DNA of 64,000 bases from Acidimicrobiales bacterium (GCA_033344915.1 JAWPML010000001.1:3367736-3431735); one strand, 5' to 3'; numbered from the stretch's first letter, positions 15,646-24,683 are shown. The notes: generated by a model from the letters alone, not told the origin. Translations and numbers: made by a program.

Positions 15646-17256
15646 CTACCGTTCCCGCGCCGAGAGATAGACGGGGTGCGACGCCCGCGATCGGTTGGCG
15701 ACCAGGCCGATCAGGTTGGCCCGGGCACTGCGCAGGAGATCGATGGTGCGCTGGAGTTCTTCACGACGCGACTCGGCCGGGTCGTAGACCACGACGGCGG
15801 CATCCGCTTGCGACGCGACCAGCCGGGAATCCGACGTGGAGAGCGTGGGCGGCGAGTCGATGAGGATGAGGTCGTAGCTGCCGTAGAGGTCACTGAGGAC
15901 GGCACCGAGCCGATCGGACCGGAGCAGCTCGCCCGCGCCGTCCGCGCCCTGCGCGTCGATCAGGTGCAGGTTCGGGATGTCCGTCGGTTGGATGACCTGG
16001 GCGCTCGTGGCCCGGCCCTGAAGCAGGTCGCCGAGACCGATCTCGGCGGACTCGAGGTCGAGCCGGGCGGCGATCGACGGGTTCACGAAGTCGGTGTCGA
16101 TCACCAGCACGCGGGTGCCGCGCGCCGCCTCGGCCTGCGCGAGGTTGACGACCGTCTGGGTCTTGCCGACCTCGGGACGGTCGGACGTGAACACGATGCT
16201 CTGGAGCGGGTCGTCCACGTTCGTGAGCCACAAGGAGTTGAGCAGCACCTGGTAGCCGCTCGATTCCTCCGCCGACAGGTCGGCGTAGCGGCGGATACGA
16301 CCGGGGGCGCTGCGCTGGCTCCGGATCTCGCCGATGGTCGCCATGACGGGGATGTCGACGAGATGGGCGAGCTCGGCGCCGTCGCGAGCCCGGGTGTCGA
16401 GGAGGTCGCGCAACACGGCGAGGATGAGGCCGAGGACGATGCCGACGACGATGCCGAGCATGACGTTGCGGGGCACGTCCGGCGAGACCGGCTGCTTGGG
16501 CGTGCCCGGCGGGTTCAGGACGCGCGCCGTGGCCTCCTCGATGCCGATCGTCGACAGGAGCTCCTGGTGGTACGTGATCTGGCTGTTCAGCGAGGCGATG
16601 CGGCTGGTGAGGCTCGTGATCCGCGGCGCGGAGTCGTCGCGGAGCAGCTCCGCCTCGACGAGGAGTTCCTGGGCGAGGCGCGGGTCGAGTTCCTGGTCCG
16701 CCAGCGCGAACGCTGCGGAGACAGCCTGGTTCAGCGCGGTACGTTCGTCGCGCAGTTCGTCGCGCACCGCGGTGTCGTTCTCCACCCGCTGGGTGAACGT
16801 CCGCTCCATACGATCGAGTCGATCGGTGAGGTAGGCCTCCACCGCAGCTTCGGCGCCTCTTCGCGCGAGCGCCGGGCTGGACTCGCGCACCGCGAAGCGG
16901 ATGACGCCGGCGTCCTCGGAGCGCTCGGAGGCCGAGACGAAGAAGAGCGACGCCTCGACGTCGACCTCGAAGCCGGCGAGCTCGTTCACCGCATCCAGAT
17001 AGGTGGAACCGGAGAGGAACTGGAGTTCGGCGATGCCGCTGCGGAACAGTTCCGGCTGATCGATGTTGAACACCGTCTGGTTGCCCTCGGTGAGGATCTG
17101 CACCCGGGCGTTCGACTGGTACTCCTCGTCCCGGGTCAGCGTGAACAGGGTGACCAGGCCGGCCACGACGATGATCGACGTGGCGATCCAGCGCCACCGG
17201 CGCCGGAGGAGGGCGACATAGTCCTCGAGGTCGAGCTCACCATCGGTTTCACGCAC
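15646..17256 (-). CDS. Polysaccharide chain-length regulator fused to BY-kinase-like ATPase
   Basis: 536 residues. The Wzz part has membrane helices at about 22-40 and 264-283 with a long periplasmic coiled region between, and the Pro-rich motif PPGTPKQPVSPDVP before helix 2. The cytoplasmic part (about 340-520) has Walker A SDRPEVGKTQT, Walker A' VLVIDTDFVNPS and Walker B LILIDSPPT of bacterial tyrosine kinases. Such proteins set chain length in Wzy-dependent polysaccharide assembly. The usual C-terminal tyrosine cluster is missing; only one Tyr (530) is close to the end. It is divergent from the Wzy-like gene and 10 bases upstream of the coiled-coil gene. Confidence 0.85.
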   Translation of the reverse strand: MRETDGELDLEDYVALLRRRWRWIATSIIVVAGLVTLFTLTRDEEYQSNARVQILTEGNQTVFNIDQPELFRSGIAELQFLSGSTYLDAVNELAGFEVDVEASLFFVSASERSEDAGVIRFAVRESSPALARRGAEAAVEAYLTDRLDRMERTFTQRVENDTAVRDELRDERTALNQAVSAAFALADQELDPRLAQELLVEAELLRDDSAPRITSLTSRIASLNSQITYHQELLSTIGIEEATARVLNPPGTPKQPVSPDVPRNVMLGIVVGIVLGLILAVLRDLLDTRARDGAELAHLVDIPVMATIGEIRSQRSAPGRIRRYADLSAEESSGYQVLLNSLWLTNVDDPLQSIVFTSDRPEVGKTQTVVNLAQAEAARGTRVLVIDTDFVNPSIAARLDLESAEIGLGDLLQGRATSAQVIQPTDIPNLHLIDAQGADGAGELLRSDRLGAVLSDLYGSYDLILIDSPPTLSTSDSRLVASQADAAVVVYDPAESRREELQRTIDLLRSARANLIGLVANRSRASHPVYLSARER

Positions 17257-17328
17257 GTGGTAGCCGCTCCATCCAGATCCTCGGGCCGCGGCAGCTCAGG
17301 ATACCACTCTGTGGATAACGTTGAATAC

Positions 17329-17342
17329 GAGTCAAACGACTC
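17329..17342. promoter_or_regulatory. Short inverted repeat in the divergent control region of the polysaccharide cluster
   Basis: GAGTC-AAAC-GACTC lies in the 178 bases between the chain-length regulator (start 17256) and the polymerase-like gene (preferred start 17435). It could be an operator serving both directions. The rest of this gap is relatively AT-rich around 17300-17345 and shows no firm -35/-10 pair. Confidence 0.3.
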
Positions 17343-17434
17343 ATCGTCGGTGGCTCGGCGACCCGTACGTTGACTACGGGCCTGCACTGCCGACAGAGTC
17401 GAGTACAGGCTTTTCGACGTCTGGATCCCGCCTG

Positions 17435-18688
17435 GTGACCACAGTTCAGCCTCCCCGCCACGGAATCGATGCCACGCCGGCCGGACCGGACGCCCGGCGT
17501 CCCACGATCCCCGCCTGGTCCCACCCCGTCGCGCTGAAGCTGTTCCTCGCCGCGATCTTCCTCGTCCCCGTGCAGCTGGAGATCGCCAGCGTGCGCGAGG
17601 TGATCGGCAGCCGCCTGCCGCCCGGTGACATCTTCCTGGCCGCGGCCGTGCTGCTCGCGCCCGCCTCGTTCCGGCTCCGCCGCAGCGCGCTCGGCTATCT
17701 GCCCCTCGCCCTGCCGCTCACACTCGCCTACGGCAGCGTCGTCGCACTGGTCCTGCAAGGTCATCTCACGACCCACTCCCTGAACGTCAAGTTCCTCGGC
17801 TCCATGGTCCTCGTCGTCACGGCGACGGTGACCATGGCGTACTCCCGAGCCGGCTTCGCCCCGCTGATCATCCGCCGCTTCCTGCTCGGCGTCGCGTTCT
17901 GGGGGGTCGTCGGCTACATCGATTGGCGCGTCGCCAACATCTTCCCCTGGTTGGAGCACGATGAGGTGTCGCGGTTCGGATCGCTGCAGCACGACGTGAA
18001 CAACGCCGGTGCACTCTTCGGCGTCGCCCTGGTGATCAGCTGGCGCTATGGCCCGCGGGTCTTCCGCTACCGGTGGACGTGGGCCACCGTCACCGTCTGG
18101 TTCGCGGTCGGCCTCGGACTCACCCTCTCCCGCAGCGCCTACATCGCCACCGGCGCCGGCATCGCGATCGTCCTCATCGTCGACCACGTGAACGCCGAGA
18201 AGGCCATGCGCTACGCGGTGTGGGTGATCGGCATCACCGCCTTCCTGCTGGCGAGCGGTTTCGTGGACACCGCCGTGGAGGACTTCACCCGCCGGCCCGA
18301 CACGGTCTCCTCGCGCAACTCGTTCGTCGACCACGCCGTCGACCGCTGGGTCGACTCCCGCGGCCTCGGCATGGGGCTCGGCACCTTCCGCGACGAGACG
18401 ACGTTCATCGTGCACAACACGGGGATCTGGTTGCTCGTCGAGATGTCCGTCCCCGGGATCGTGTTCTTCGCGGCGATGATCGTCGTGCCGTTCCAGGCCT
18501 GCCTGCGGCTGCGAAGACACGACCACGAACTGGCGATGGCGCTGCTGGCGGCCCACACCACGATGATCGTGGCGTCGGTGGGGATCGAGGCGCTCTACCA
18601 ACGCAGCTGGTGGATCATCATCGGGATGACCGTGCTCCCGGCTGCGGCGACCCGGCGCGCGGATCCGGTGCCGGTGCCGACCGACTAG
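17435..18688 (+). CDS. O-antigen polymerase/ligase-like membrane protein (Wzy/WaaL type)
   Basis: About 417 residues from a GTG at 17435; a TTG at 17321 would add 38 unstructured residues. Ten or more hydrophobic helices with a large loop between the last ones. The pattern LTLSRSAYIATGAGIAIVLI followed by a loop with SSRNSFVDHAVDRW and GLGMGLGTF is the O-antigen polymerase/ligase arrangement, with the loop arginines and GxGxGTF typical of the family. It would join repeat units or ligate chains outside the membrane. It opens the plus-strand side of a divergent pair with the chain-length regulator, as expected for a Wzy-dependent locus. No Wzx flippase is seen in the window. Confidence 0.78.
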   Translation: MTTVQPPRHGIDATPAGPDARRPTIPAWSHPVALKLFLAAIFLVPVQLEIASVREVIGSRLPPGDIFLAAAVLLAPASFRLRRSALGYLPLALPLTLAYGSVVALVLQGHLTTHSLNVKFLGSMVLVVTATVTMAYSRAGFAPLIIRRFLLGVAFWGVVGYIDWRVANIFPWLEHDEVSRFGSLQHDVNNAGALFGVALVISWRYGPRVFRYRWTWATVTVWFAVGLGLTLSRSAYIATGAGIAIVLIVDHVNAEKAMRYAVWVIGITAFLLASGFVDTAVEDFTRRPDTVSSRNSFVDHAVDRWVDSRGLGMGLGTFRDETTFIVHNTGIWLLVEMSVPGIVFFAAMIVVPFQACLRLRRHDHELAMALLAAHTTMIVASVGIEALYQRSWWIIIGMTVLPAAATRRADPVPVPTD

Positions 18689-19356
18689 TCCGCCCGCGCG
18701 TTCTCCACTCGTACGAGATCGTCCGCCGTCGTCACCTTGATGTTGGACGGCGGGCTCACCACCAGACCGATCGTGGCCCCGAGGCGGCGGGCGATGTCGA
18801 GGGTGGTCTCTCCCTCGGTCGATCTCGCCAGCTCCTGGTGGATGTCGTGGGCCAGACTGTGGCGGTAGACGGTGGGATCACAGGTGAAACCGGTGGCTGA
18901 GCGGGGCAGGACCTGCTCGATGGTGCGGCCGTCGTGCACGATCGTCGTCTCCTCCGAGGCGCGGTAGGCCTGCATGCCGTAGTGCGTGGCGAGTCCGGCG
19001 ATGCACGCCTCGACGAGCTCGTCGGGCACGTTCGGCGAAGCCGCATTGCGGAGGATGACCGGCGTGTCCGGGTCGGTCTCTCCGGCGATCGCGCCGAACC
19101 CGGCGAGCACCGACTCGCGGCGGGTCGCGCCGCCGAGCACCGTCTCGACGTCGCGTCCGGCGACGATCGCGGCGAAGTCGCCGACGAGGGCCTCGGAGAT
19201 CACGAGCACGACGCGGTGCCCGAGGCGCAGGTGCTGATCGAGCGCGTGGGCGGCGAGCGGTTTCCCGCTTATGACCCGCAGCTGTTTGGGCACGTCGCCG
19301 CCGACGCGTTCGCCCTTGCCGGCCGCGAGCACGATCGCGATCGGCGTGTGGCTCAC
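18685..19356 (-). CDS. IspD/TarI-like cytidylyltransferase
   Basis: 223 residues. The nucleotide-binding start AIVLAAGKGERVGGDVPKQL and the C-terminal PSNIKVTTADDLVRVEN are clear IspD-superfamily signatures. The strand that reads HDAARP in classical IspD is LRNAASPNVP here, so both the Asp and the Arg are changed; the enzyme therefore probably is not the isoprenoid IspD but a relative that activates another phosphorylated sugar or polyol with CTP for the polysaccharide. The GTG start at 19356 overlaps the stop of the epimerase gene by four bases (GTGA), showing translational coupling. Its stop overlaps that of the convergent polymerase-like gene. Confidence 0.72.
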   Translation of the reverse strand: MSHTPIAIVLAAGKGERVGGDVPKQLRVISGKPLAAHALDQHLRLGHRVVLVISEALVGDFAAIVAGRDVETVLGGATRRESVLAGFGAIAGETDPDTPVILRNAASPNVPDELVEACIAGLATHYGMQAYRASEETTIVHDGRTIEQVLPRSATGFTCDPTVYRHSLAHDIHQELARSTEGETTLDIARRLGATIGLVVSPPSNIKVTTADDLVRVENARAD

Positions 19357-20270
19357 GGCGCGCCGAGCTCGGCGGTCACGGTCTCGAGGATGCCCTGTTC
19401 GAGATCGGGCATGTGGGGAGCGTCGAACTCGCGCATCACGTCCGTGTCGGCGAGCGTGAAGCGCAGCGTGCCGGGACGGGGGTCGCGGTAGGAGACACGG
19501 AGCGTGCGCTCGGTGACGGTTTCGAACGCCTTCACCAGCTGGGCGAGCGTCGTCGCCTCGCCCGACCCGGCGTTGAGCAGGAGCGGCGGCGTCTTCTCGC
19601 TGGTCACCGCGGAGACACAGAGGTCGACGACGGTGTCGATGTGGACGAAGTCCCGCACGAACTCCGGGTCACCGGAGAGCACGACCCGCTGGCCGCGTCG
19701 CAGCGACTCGAGCAGGGCACCGATGTAGCCGGTGTGGGTGTCCTGGCCGGGGCCGTAGACGGAGAACGGGCGGATCGAGCACGTCGCCATGCCCAGCTCG
19801 TTGGCGAAATGGGCGCAGTAGTGCTCGGCGACGACCTTGCCGAGCGCGTAGGACTCGAGTGGGGCGACGAGGTCCGACTCACGGGACGCCCGGCCGTACG
19901 CATGGCCGTACACCTTGGCGCTCGACAGATAGACGAACCGTCCCACGCCGTGCTCGTGGGCCGCCGTCAACAGCTTGTGGGTGCCGGTGACGTTGACGTC
20001 GATGTGGCGCACGGCATCGCGGGCGACCTCGTCGACCTGGTGGATGCCCGCGGTGTGGACGACCGCGTCGACATCGGCCAGGACCGGACCCCACTCGGCG
20101 ACGTCGAGGATGTCCGCCTCGATCAACCGGTAGGCATCGGGGCGGGCGACCCGCTCGGGGACCCCGAAGCGGGGCAGCTCGACGACGGTGACGTCGTGTC
20201 CGGCCGCGATGAGGCGCTCGGACACGCCATGGCCGATCAGGCCGTGACCCCCGGTCACCAGAACATGCAT
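19353..20270 (-). CDS. NAD-dependent nucleotide-sugar epimerase/dehydratase (extended SDR)
   Basis: 305 residues from the ATG at 20270. N-terminal HVLVTGGHGLIGHGVSERL is the GxxGxxG cofactor site; the catalytic triad is visible as Ser-Ser in FVYLSSAKVYG and the YxxxK in ESYALGKVVAE; SIRPFSVYGPGQ is the substrate-side motif of this family. Members interconvert or dehydrate UDP-, GDP- or dTDP-sugars. It lies between the GT2 gene (32 bases upstream) and the cytidylyltransferase (four-base overlap), so is part of the minus-strand polysaccharide operon that spans 18685-23572. Exact sugar not readable. Confidence 0.85.
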   Translation of the reverse strand: MHVLVTGGHGLIGHGVSERLIAAGHDVTVVELPRFGVPERVARPDAYRLIEADILDVAEWGPVLADVDAVVHTAGIHQVDEVARDAVRHIDVNVTGTHKLLTAAHEHGVGRFVYLSSAKVYGHAYGRASRESDLVAPLESYALGKVVAEHYCAHFANELGMATCSIRPFSVYGPGQDTHTGYIGALLESLRRGQRVVLSGDPEFVRDFVHIDTVVDLCVSAVTSEKTPPLLLNAGSGEATTLAQLVKAFETVTERTLRVSYRDPRPGTLRFTLADTDVMREFDAPHMPDLEQGILETVTAELGAP

Positions 20271-20302
20271 CGATCCAGCCTGACCCAGTTCACTCGTCGC
20301 CA

Positions 20303-21241
20303 TCAATGAGTCGCTTTCCCCATTCGCTCTGCGTGGCGGAGCCGCCTCCGCAGTCTGACATCACTGAACAAGGTTCGCGCGGCGCCGACCCAGGCCCGGA
20401 CCATGTCGGGGACCACGGCGATGTCGCGTTTCGCCAGCTGGATCGCGACGAAGCCGACGTCCTGGACGCCGGCGGCGACGGTGAAGACCGGCCACGGACG
20501 CGGGGCATGACGGACGATGTTGCGGTGCCGATTGCGCAGCGTCGACGTGCGTAACGCGCCCCGGCGGTCCGCCAGGCGTGGTGACGACCCGAAGCTGCGC
20601 ACGTGCTCGGCCCGCGCCGCCGGGTCGAAACGGAGTCGCCAGCCGAGCGATCGCAGACAGCGGGCCAGGTCCACGTCCTCGCCGTAGACGAAGTAGTCCC
20701 CGTCGTAGGGTGCGCCCCGCAACGCGGTCACGTCGTCGAGCGCGGCGGACCGCAACAGCGGACACGCCCCGTTGACCTTCTCGACGACCGCCGGCTCGGT
20801 CAGCGCTACCGACGTCGTGCGCATCACCGGCGAGATCGCCTGGGCGCCGGACTCGCCCACTCTCGCCGAGCCGACGACCCCACCGGCGCCGCCGCAGCGA
20901 TCATCCGCGTTGATGCTCGCGACGAGTGTCGGGACATAGTCGGCGTGCAACTCGGCGTCACAGTTCAGCGGCAGCACGAACTCCCCGGTCGCCTCGGCGA
21001 TGCCCCGGTTCATCCCGGCCCCGAATCCGAGGTTGCGGTCGTTGCGGACGACCGTGACGTCGGGATGATCGGCCAGGATGCGGGCGAGCGAGTCGTCCTC
21101 GCTGGCGTTGTCGACCACGACGACCTCGAGGTCGGACCAGCGCTGGGCGCGCGCCGAGGCCACGGCCGCCGCGCCGAGATCGCCGCTGTTCCAGTTGAGC
21201 ACGACGATCGACACGCGTCCGGTGACGCGTGTGGTGCTCAT
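20303..21241 (-). CDS. Family 2 glycosyltransferase (rhamnosyltransferase-like)
   Basis: 312 residues from the ATG at 21241. The GT-A core is VSIVVLNWNSGDLGAAAVAS, VVVDNASEDDS, NLGFGAGMNRGI and the metal-binding PLNCDAEL in place of the usual DxD. The acceptor-side motif GDYFVYGEDVDLARCLRSLG is characteristic of WbbL-like rhamnosyltransferases. It has no membrane helix of its own and should act on the lipid-linked glycan at the inner face of the membrane. The start overlaps the stop of the kinase-like gene by four bases (ATGA). Confidence 0.85.
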   Translation of the reverse strand: MSTTRVTGRVSIVVLNWNSGDLGAAAVASARAQRWSDLEVVVVDNASEDDSLARILADHPDVTVVRNDRNLGFGAGMNRGIAEATGEFVLPLNCDAELHADYVPTLVASINADDRCGGAGGVVGSARVGESGAQAISPVMRTTSVALTEPAVVEKVNGACPLLRSAALDDVTALRGAPYDGDYFVYGEDVDLARCLRSLGWRLRFDPAARAEHVRSFGSSPRLADRRGALRTSTLRNRHRNIVRHAPRPWPVFTVAAGVQDVGFVAIQLAKRDIAVVPDMVRAWVGAARTLFSDVRLRRRLRHAERMGKATH

Positions 21242-22089
21242 GTGCGGGCGAACAACCGCCGCGCCTCGCGTTCGACGGCCCACCAGTGGATCCGACCGAG
21301 CGTGCGCAGCCCGAGGCGCGTCGCCGTCGCCGCGATCCCGACCCGTTGCGGTTCACGCATGCGGAGTTCGGCGTGCTCCCGCAGCTCGTCGTGCACGAGG
21401 TCGTAGTTGGTGAACGGCGCGACCGGTTCGGTCACGCCCCGCAGGATCGACCGCTCCGGCCAGACGAGGTGCAGCCCCGGGCGGGCGACCCATCGGGACA
21501 GCAGTCCGGCCGCCATGACGCGTGCCGCGGCCTCGGTCGTGTCGAGCTCGGCGGGCGGGCCGAAGTCGAAAAGCCACAGGTCACCGTCGTCGGTCCACCC
21601 GATGTTCTTCGGGTCGAGACCCTTCCAGACGGCCACCCGTCCCTGACCGATCGCCCGCTCGCGCAGGATGTCCGCGAGCGCGGCACCGACCTTGGCAGCC
21701 GGTTCGCGATGGCGCGCCGTGGCCGTACCGATCGAGTCGATGGTGTGCATCGGGATGAGCGGCGACACGGTGATCAGTCGCTCGGTGAGCCGCCCGAGGA
21801 TCGGCACGACCCGCAGCGATTCACCGACTCGCTCGCCGAGCAACTCCTGGGTGACCCGGTCGCCCTCGTAGCCCTTGTCGTGGCGTCCACCGACCCGGTC
21901 GATGAACTGTTTCACGAAGTAGCGCCGGTCCTCGCCAGCGGCCATGCCGACCCGCGACCAGTTGCGCTGGGTGAACGACTCGACCGTGACGACACCGACC
22001 CCGGGAACATCGAGTTCCTCACCGACGCGGAACGCCGTGAGCGGTGGCAGCCCGTCGCCATTACCGGTCCGGCGGTTGGCGCGTTTCAT
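21238..22089 (-). CDS. Protein-kinase-fold phosphotransferase in the polysaccharide operon
   Basis: 283 residues from the ATG at 22089 (an in-frame ATG at 22146 would add 19). The kinase-fold landmarks are a nucleotide-binding Lys in RYFVKQFID, a catalytic loop WKGLDPKNIGW with Asp and Asn four residues apart, and a metal-binding DFG in LWLFDFGPP. The pattern is like sugar or lipopolysaccharide kinases (aminoglycoside phosphotransferase/Kdo kinase-like) rather than Ser/Thr kinases. Its four-base overlap with the GT2 gene ties it to polysaccharide assembly, so phosphorylation of a glycan or lipid carrier is plausible. It is not a close match to any family I can name. Confidence 0.6.
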   Translation of the reverse strand: MKRANRRTGNGDGLPPLTAFRVGEELDVPGVGVVTVESFTQRNWSRVGMAAGEDRRYFVKQFIDRVGGRHDKGYEGDRVTQELLGERVGESLRVVPILGRLTERLITVSPLIPMHTIDSIGTATARHREPAAKVGAALADILRERAIGQGRVAVWKGLDPKNIGWTDDGDLWLFDFGPPAELDTTEAAARVMAAGLLSRWVARPGLHLVWPERSILRGVTEPVAPFTNYDLVHDELREHAELRMREPQRVGIAATATRLGLRTLGRIHWWAVEREARRLFART

Positions 22090-22192
22090 GAGATCCGCGT
22101 CGCCCTGCAGCGTGGCTGCGTCCGTTCCGTCTGATCCCCCGAGCATCGAGTCGCGAACGGTACCAGTGCGATGGACCTCACGAAAATCGTCA

Positions 22193-23572
22193 TCACGACC
22201 ACTCCGCGTCACGCTCGAGCTCGAGGAAGGCGGCGACGGAGGCCCGGCGATTGGCCGGCACGACGGTGAACCAGCCCGTCTCGGCGTCGGCGTTGCACAG
22301 CCGGACCACGCACTCGGCCATCGCCCGACGGCGTTGGGCCGGCGTGGTGCGATCGCTTGCGACCACCCGGGCGGTGTGGCGGACCAGGGCCGCGGCGCCC
22401 GGAATCGGTTGCGGATGACCGAGCGCGCCGGGGCGACCCAGCGCACGTACCGCCCGGGCCAGCTGGCGGGGAGTGCCCCGCTCGGCGAGGTCGACGAGTC
22501 CCCCCGGCCGGGCGACGCGGCTGAACCGGCGCTCGACCAGGCCGCGGGCCCGCAGCGTGTCGAGGTCCTCGGGATCGGTGAGTTCGGTCGCGAGACAGGC
22601 GCGGGGCGCGTGGGGTCCGGGTCCGGACGGCGTCGCCGACACCCGTCGCGGCACGAACGGTCCTTCGGGGTCACCGGCGAACTCGGGCGCGAACGGTGCG
22701 TCCGGCCGATCGAGCGTCGTCACGAACACCTCCGGCTCGTCGGCGAGCAGCCGGGCGTAGTGGCCGACCTGCCAATCAGAGTCGGCTCGCTGACGGGCCC
22801 GGGCGAGAACCTGGTCCGGGCTGCGCTCGTTGTACTGGGTGACCACGAACCCGTCGACGAGTTCGCCGGCCCGATGCGATCGGGGCAGGACCTTCGAGTG
22901 CCGGGCGACGTCGAAGTCGCGACTGCCATCGTCGAAGAAGAACCGCGACTCGGGCACGCCGGGCCACATCTGGTGGGCCACCCGCGCCCGCAGCGGTTCC
23001 TCCGCTCCGTCCTTCCACCGCGGTTCGTCGTCCACGTGCAGGAACGTGTGGGCGACCCGCACCCGTATCGACGGGTGCGCGGCCGGATGGCGCGCGCTCA
23101 GCATCGGGCGCGGGTCCTGATCGATGAACTCGTCGGCGTGCAGCAGCCCGATCCAGTTGTCGACGCCGTTCTCCGCCCGGATCCGGTTGAGCAGCACCTG
23201 GCGGGCACCATCGGTGACGCCCTCGGGGAACCACTCCTCGTCGCGGGCATGCCAACGCACCTCGGCGAACCCGGCCAGGATCGCGTCGGTCCGGGCGACT
23301 CGGTCGGGATCGGTCGTGCCGTCGAGGACGTAGATGCGGTCGAACCAACGCGCGGCGGCGGCGAGGCTCTCGTCGAGCACGTCGTCCTCGTCGCGCACCA
23401 TGAGCATGCCGATGAGCCGTTCGTCGTCGCCGATCCGGCCGAGCCCGCGCAGGCGCGCGGGTCGGCCCCGGCGGGCCCAGGCCCCCGGCGCGCGGGCGAG
23501 TTCGACCACGCGGCCACGACCGGGCAACCGCGCCCGTCGGCGGGGCCAACGCCACCGGTCCAACAACTTCAC
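22193..23572 (-). CDS. Glycosyltransferase-like protein (GT2-type fold)
   Basis: 459 residues from a GTG at 23572. After a very basic N-terminus, LIGMLMVRDEDDVLDESLAA and RIYVLDGTTDPD form the start of a GT-A fold of the kind found in glycosyltransferases acting on complex surface sugars; WIGLLHADEFI carries the acidic residues (HADEF) in the position of the DxD metal site. The C-terminal 150 residues are helical and Arg-rich. Genes of this type appear next to GT2 enzymes in actinobacterial capsule loci. It starts the minus-strand operon, divergent from the GT2 at 23625 with 52 bases between. Confidence 0.7.
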   Translation of the reverse strand: MKLLDRWRWPRRRARLPGRGRVVELARAPGAWARRGRPARLRGLGRIGDDERLIGMLMVRDEDDVLDESLAAAARWFDRIYVLDGTTDPDRVARTDAILAGFAEVRWHARDEEWFPEGVTDGARQVLLNRIRAENGVDNWIGLLHADEFIDQDPRPMLSARHPAAHPSIRVRVAHTFLHVDDEPRWKDGAEEPLRARVAHQMWPGVPESRFFFDDGSRDFDVARHSKVLPRSHRAGELVDGFVVTQYNERSPDQVLARARQRADSDWQVGHYARLLADEPEVFVTTLDRPDAPFAPEFAGDPEGPFVPRRVSATPSGPGPHAPRACLATELTDPEDLDTLRARGLVERRFSRVARPGGLVDLAERGTPRQLARAVRALGRPGALGHPQPIPGAAALVRHTARVVASDRTTPAQRRRAMAECVVRLCNADAETGWFTVVPANRRASVAAFLELERDAEWS

Positions 23573-23624
23573 AGCGGAACCAGTATCGATCGGGCACTCC
23601 CTCGACGGCGTGGGCCACACTGGC

Positions 23625-24581
23625 GTGGTGGTCGGCCCCCGAGAATCGCACGTCACCGTTCTGCTGTCGACCTTCGACGGCGCCCGCTGGCTGCCCGACC
23701 TCCTCGAATCAGTGCGCAACCAGACCCACGCCGACTGGACGCTCCTCGCCCGCGACGACGGTTCCACGGACGACACGATGGCAATCCTCGAGGCCGCCGC
23801 GGCCGCCGATCCACGTATACAAGTCGTCACCGACCGCGCGGGCAATCTCGGTCCGACCGCGTCGTTTCTGTCACTGCTCGCGCAGGTGAACGACGGTTTT
23901 TTCGCGTTCTGCGACCAGGACGACATCTGGCATCCGCACAAGCTCGACACGTCGATCGGCGCGCTCGCCATCGACGACCCCGGAGAGGCGCCGGGCGATC
24001 CGATCGCCGCGGTGTACACCGACGCCCGCGTCGTCGACGGCGCCGGCGAACTCCTCCACGCTTCCGCGCTCGCGCAACGGGGCACCCCCGACGAGATCCC
24101 CTACGGCCGGCTACTCATCAACAATGTGGCGATCGGCGCGACCGTGGTCGGCACCGCGGGACTGGCGAAGCGGGCGATCGCGCTGGCCGACGGCGTGGAC
24201 GTCCTGTGGCACGACTGGTGGATCGCGCTCGTTGCCGGTCACGACGGGAAACTCACCGGTTGTCCACAGGCCACGATGGACTGGCGCCGGCACGGCGAAA
24301 CGGTCACCGGTGCGACCCCGGCGGGTGTCGCCGAGCGGGCCCGGCGGCGCCGGCGTTATCTCGCGTTCTCGGTCGCGGCGGCGAAGCGACTCGCCGCGGA
24401 ACCGGCCGGCGCGAACCCCGATGCCCACACCGCCGCGATCGAACTGGCCCGGCTCGATCCGTCCCACCCGACGGCGCGGGGCCTGCTGCGCGCGTGGCGG
24501 CGAGCGGGCGTACGGGCGTGGCCACTCCGCGGGCAGATCGGACTTCTCTCGTCGGTTGTGATGGGTCGAACGGATCAATAA
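23625..24581 (+). CDS. Family 2 glycosyltransferase
   Basis: 318 residues from one of two adjacent GTG codons (23625 or 23628). HVTVLLSTFDGARWLPDLLE, LLARDDGSTDDTMAILE and the metal-binding FFAFCDQDDIWHP define an RfaG-unlike, RfbF/rhamnosyl-type GT2. DWWIALVAG and a Gly/Pro-rich C-terminus follow. No membrane helix. It is followed after 102 bases by the phosphoglycosyl-transferase/GT4 fusion on the same strand, and should act on the same glycan. Confidence 0.85.
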   Translation: MVVGPRESHVTVLLSTFDGARWLPDLLESVRNQTHADWTLLARDDGSTDDTMAILEAAAAADPRIQVVTDRAGNLGPTASFLSLLAQVNDGFFAFCDQDDIWHPHKLDTSIGALAIDDPGEAPGDPIAAVYTDARVVDGAGELLHASALAQRGTPDEIPYGRLLINNVAIGATVVGTAGLAKRAIALADGVDVLWHDWWIALVAGHDGKLTGCPQATMDWRRHGETVTGATPAGVAERARRRRRYLAFSVAAAKRLAAEPAGANPDAHTAAIELARLDPSHPTARGLLRAWRRAGVRAWPLRGQIGLLSSVVMGRTDQ

Positions 24582-24609
24582 CCGCCGATCGTGGCCCGGC
24601 CTCTTGCGC

Positions 24610-24627
24610 GCCACCACTCTTGGTGGC
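24610..24627 (+). promoter_or_regulatory. Hairpin in the leader of the phosphoglycosyl transferase fusion gene
   Basis: GCCACCA, loop CTCT, TGGTGGC: a seven-base perfect stem in the 102-base gap before the fusion gene. It has no following T-run, so a classical terminator for the GT2 gene upstream is unlikely; a leader structure is possible. Confidence 0.3.
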
Positions 24628-24683
24628 CAGAATGTCTCCGGTGGAGGGGCAACCGAAGAACCGTCGTACCCCCTGATTGAGGC

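Noticed and set aside
24610-24627. Rho-independent terminator after the GT2 gene
   Set aside because: Stem is only seven bases and no T-run follows, so it is listed only as a leader hairpin.
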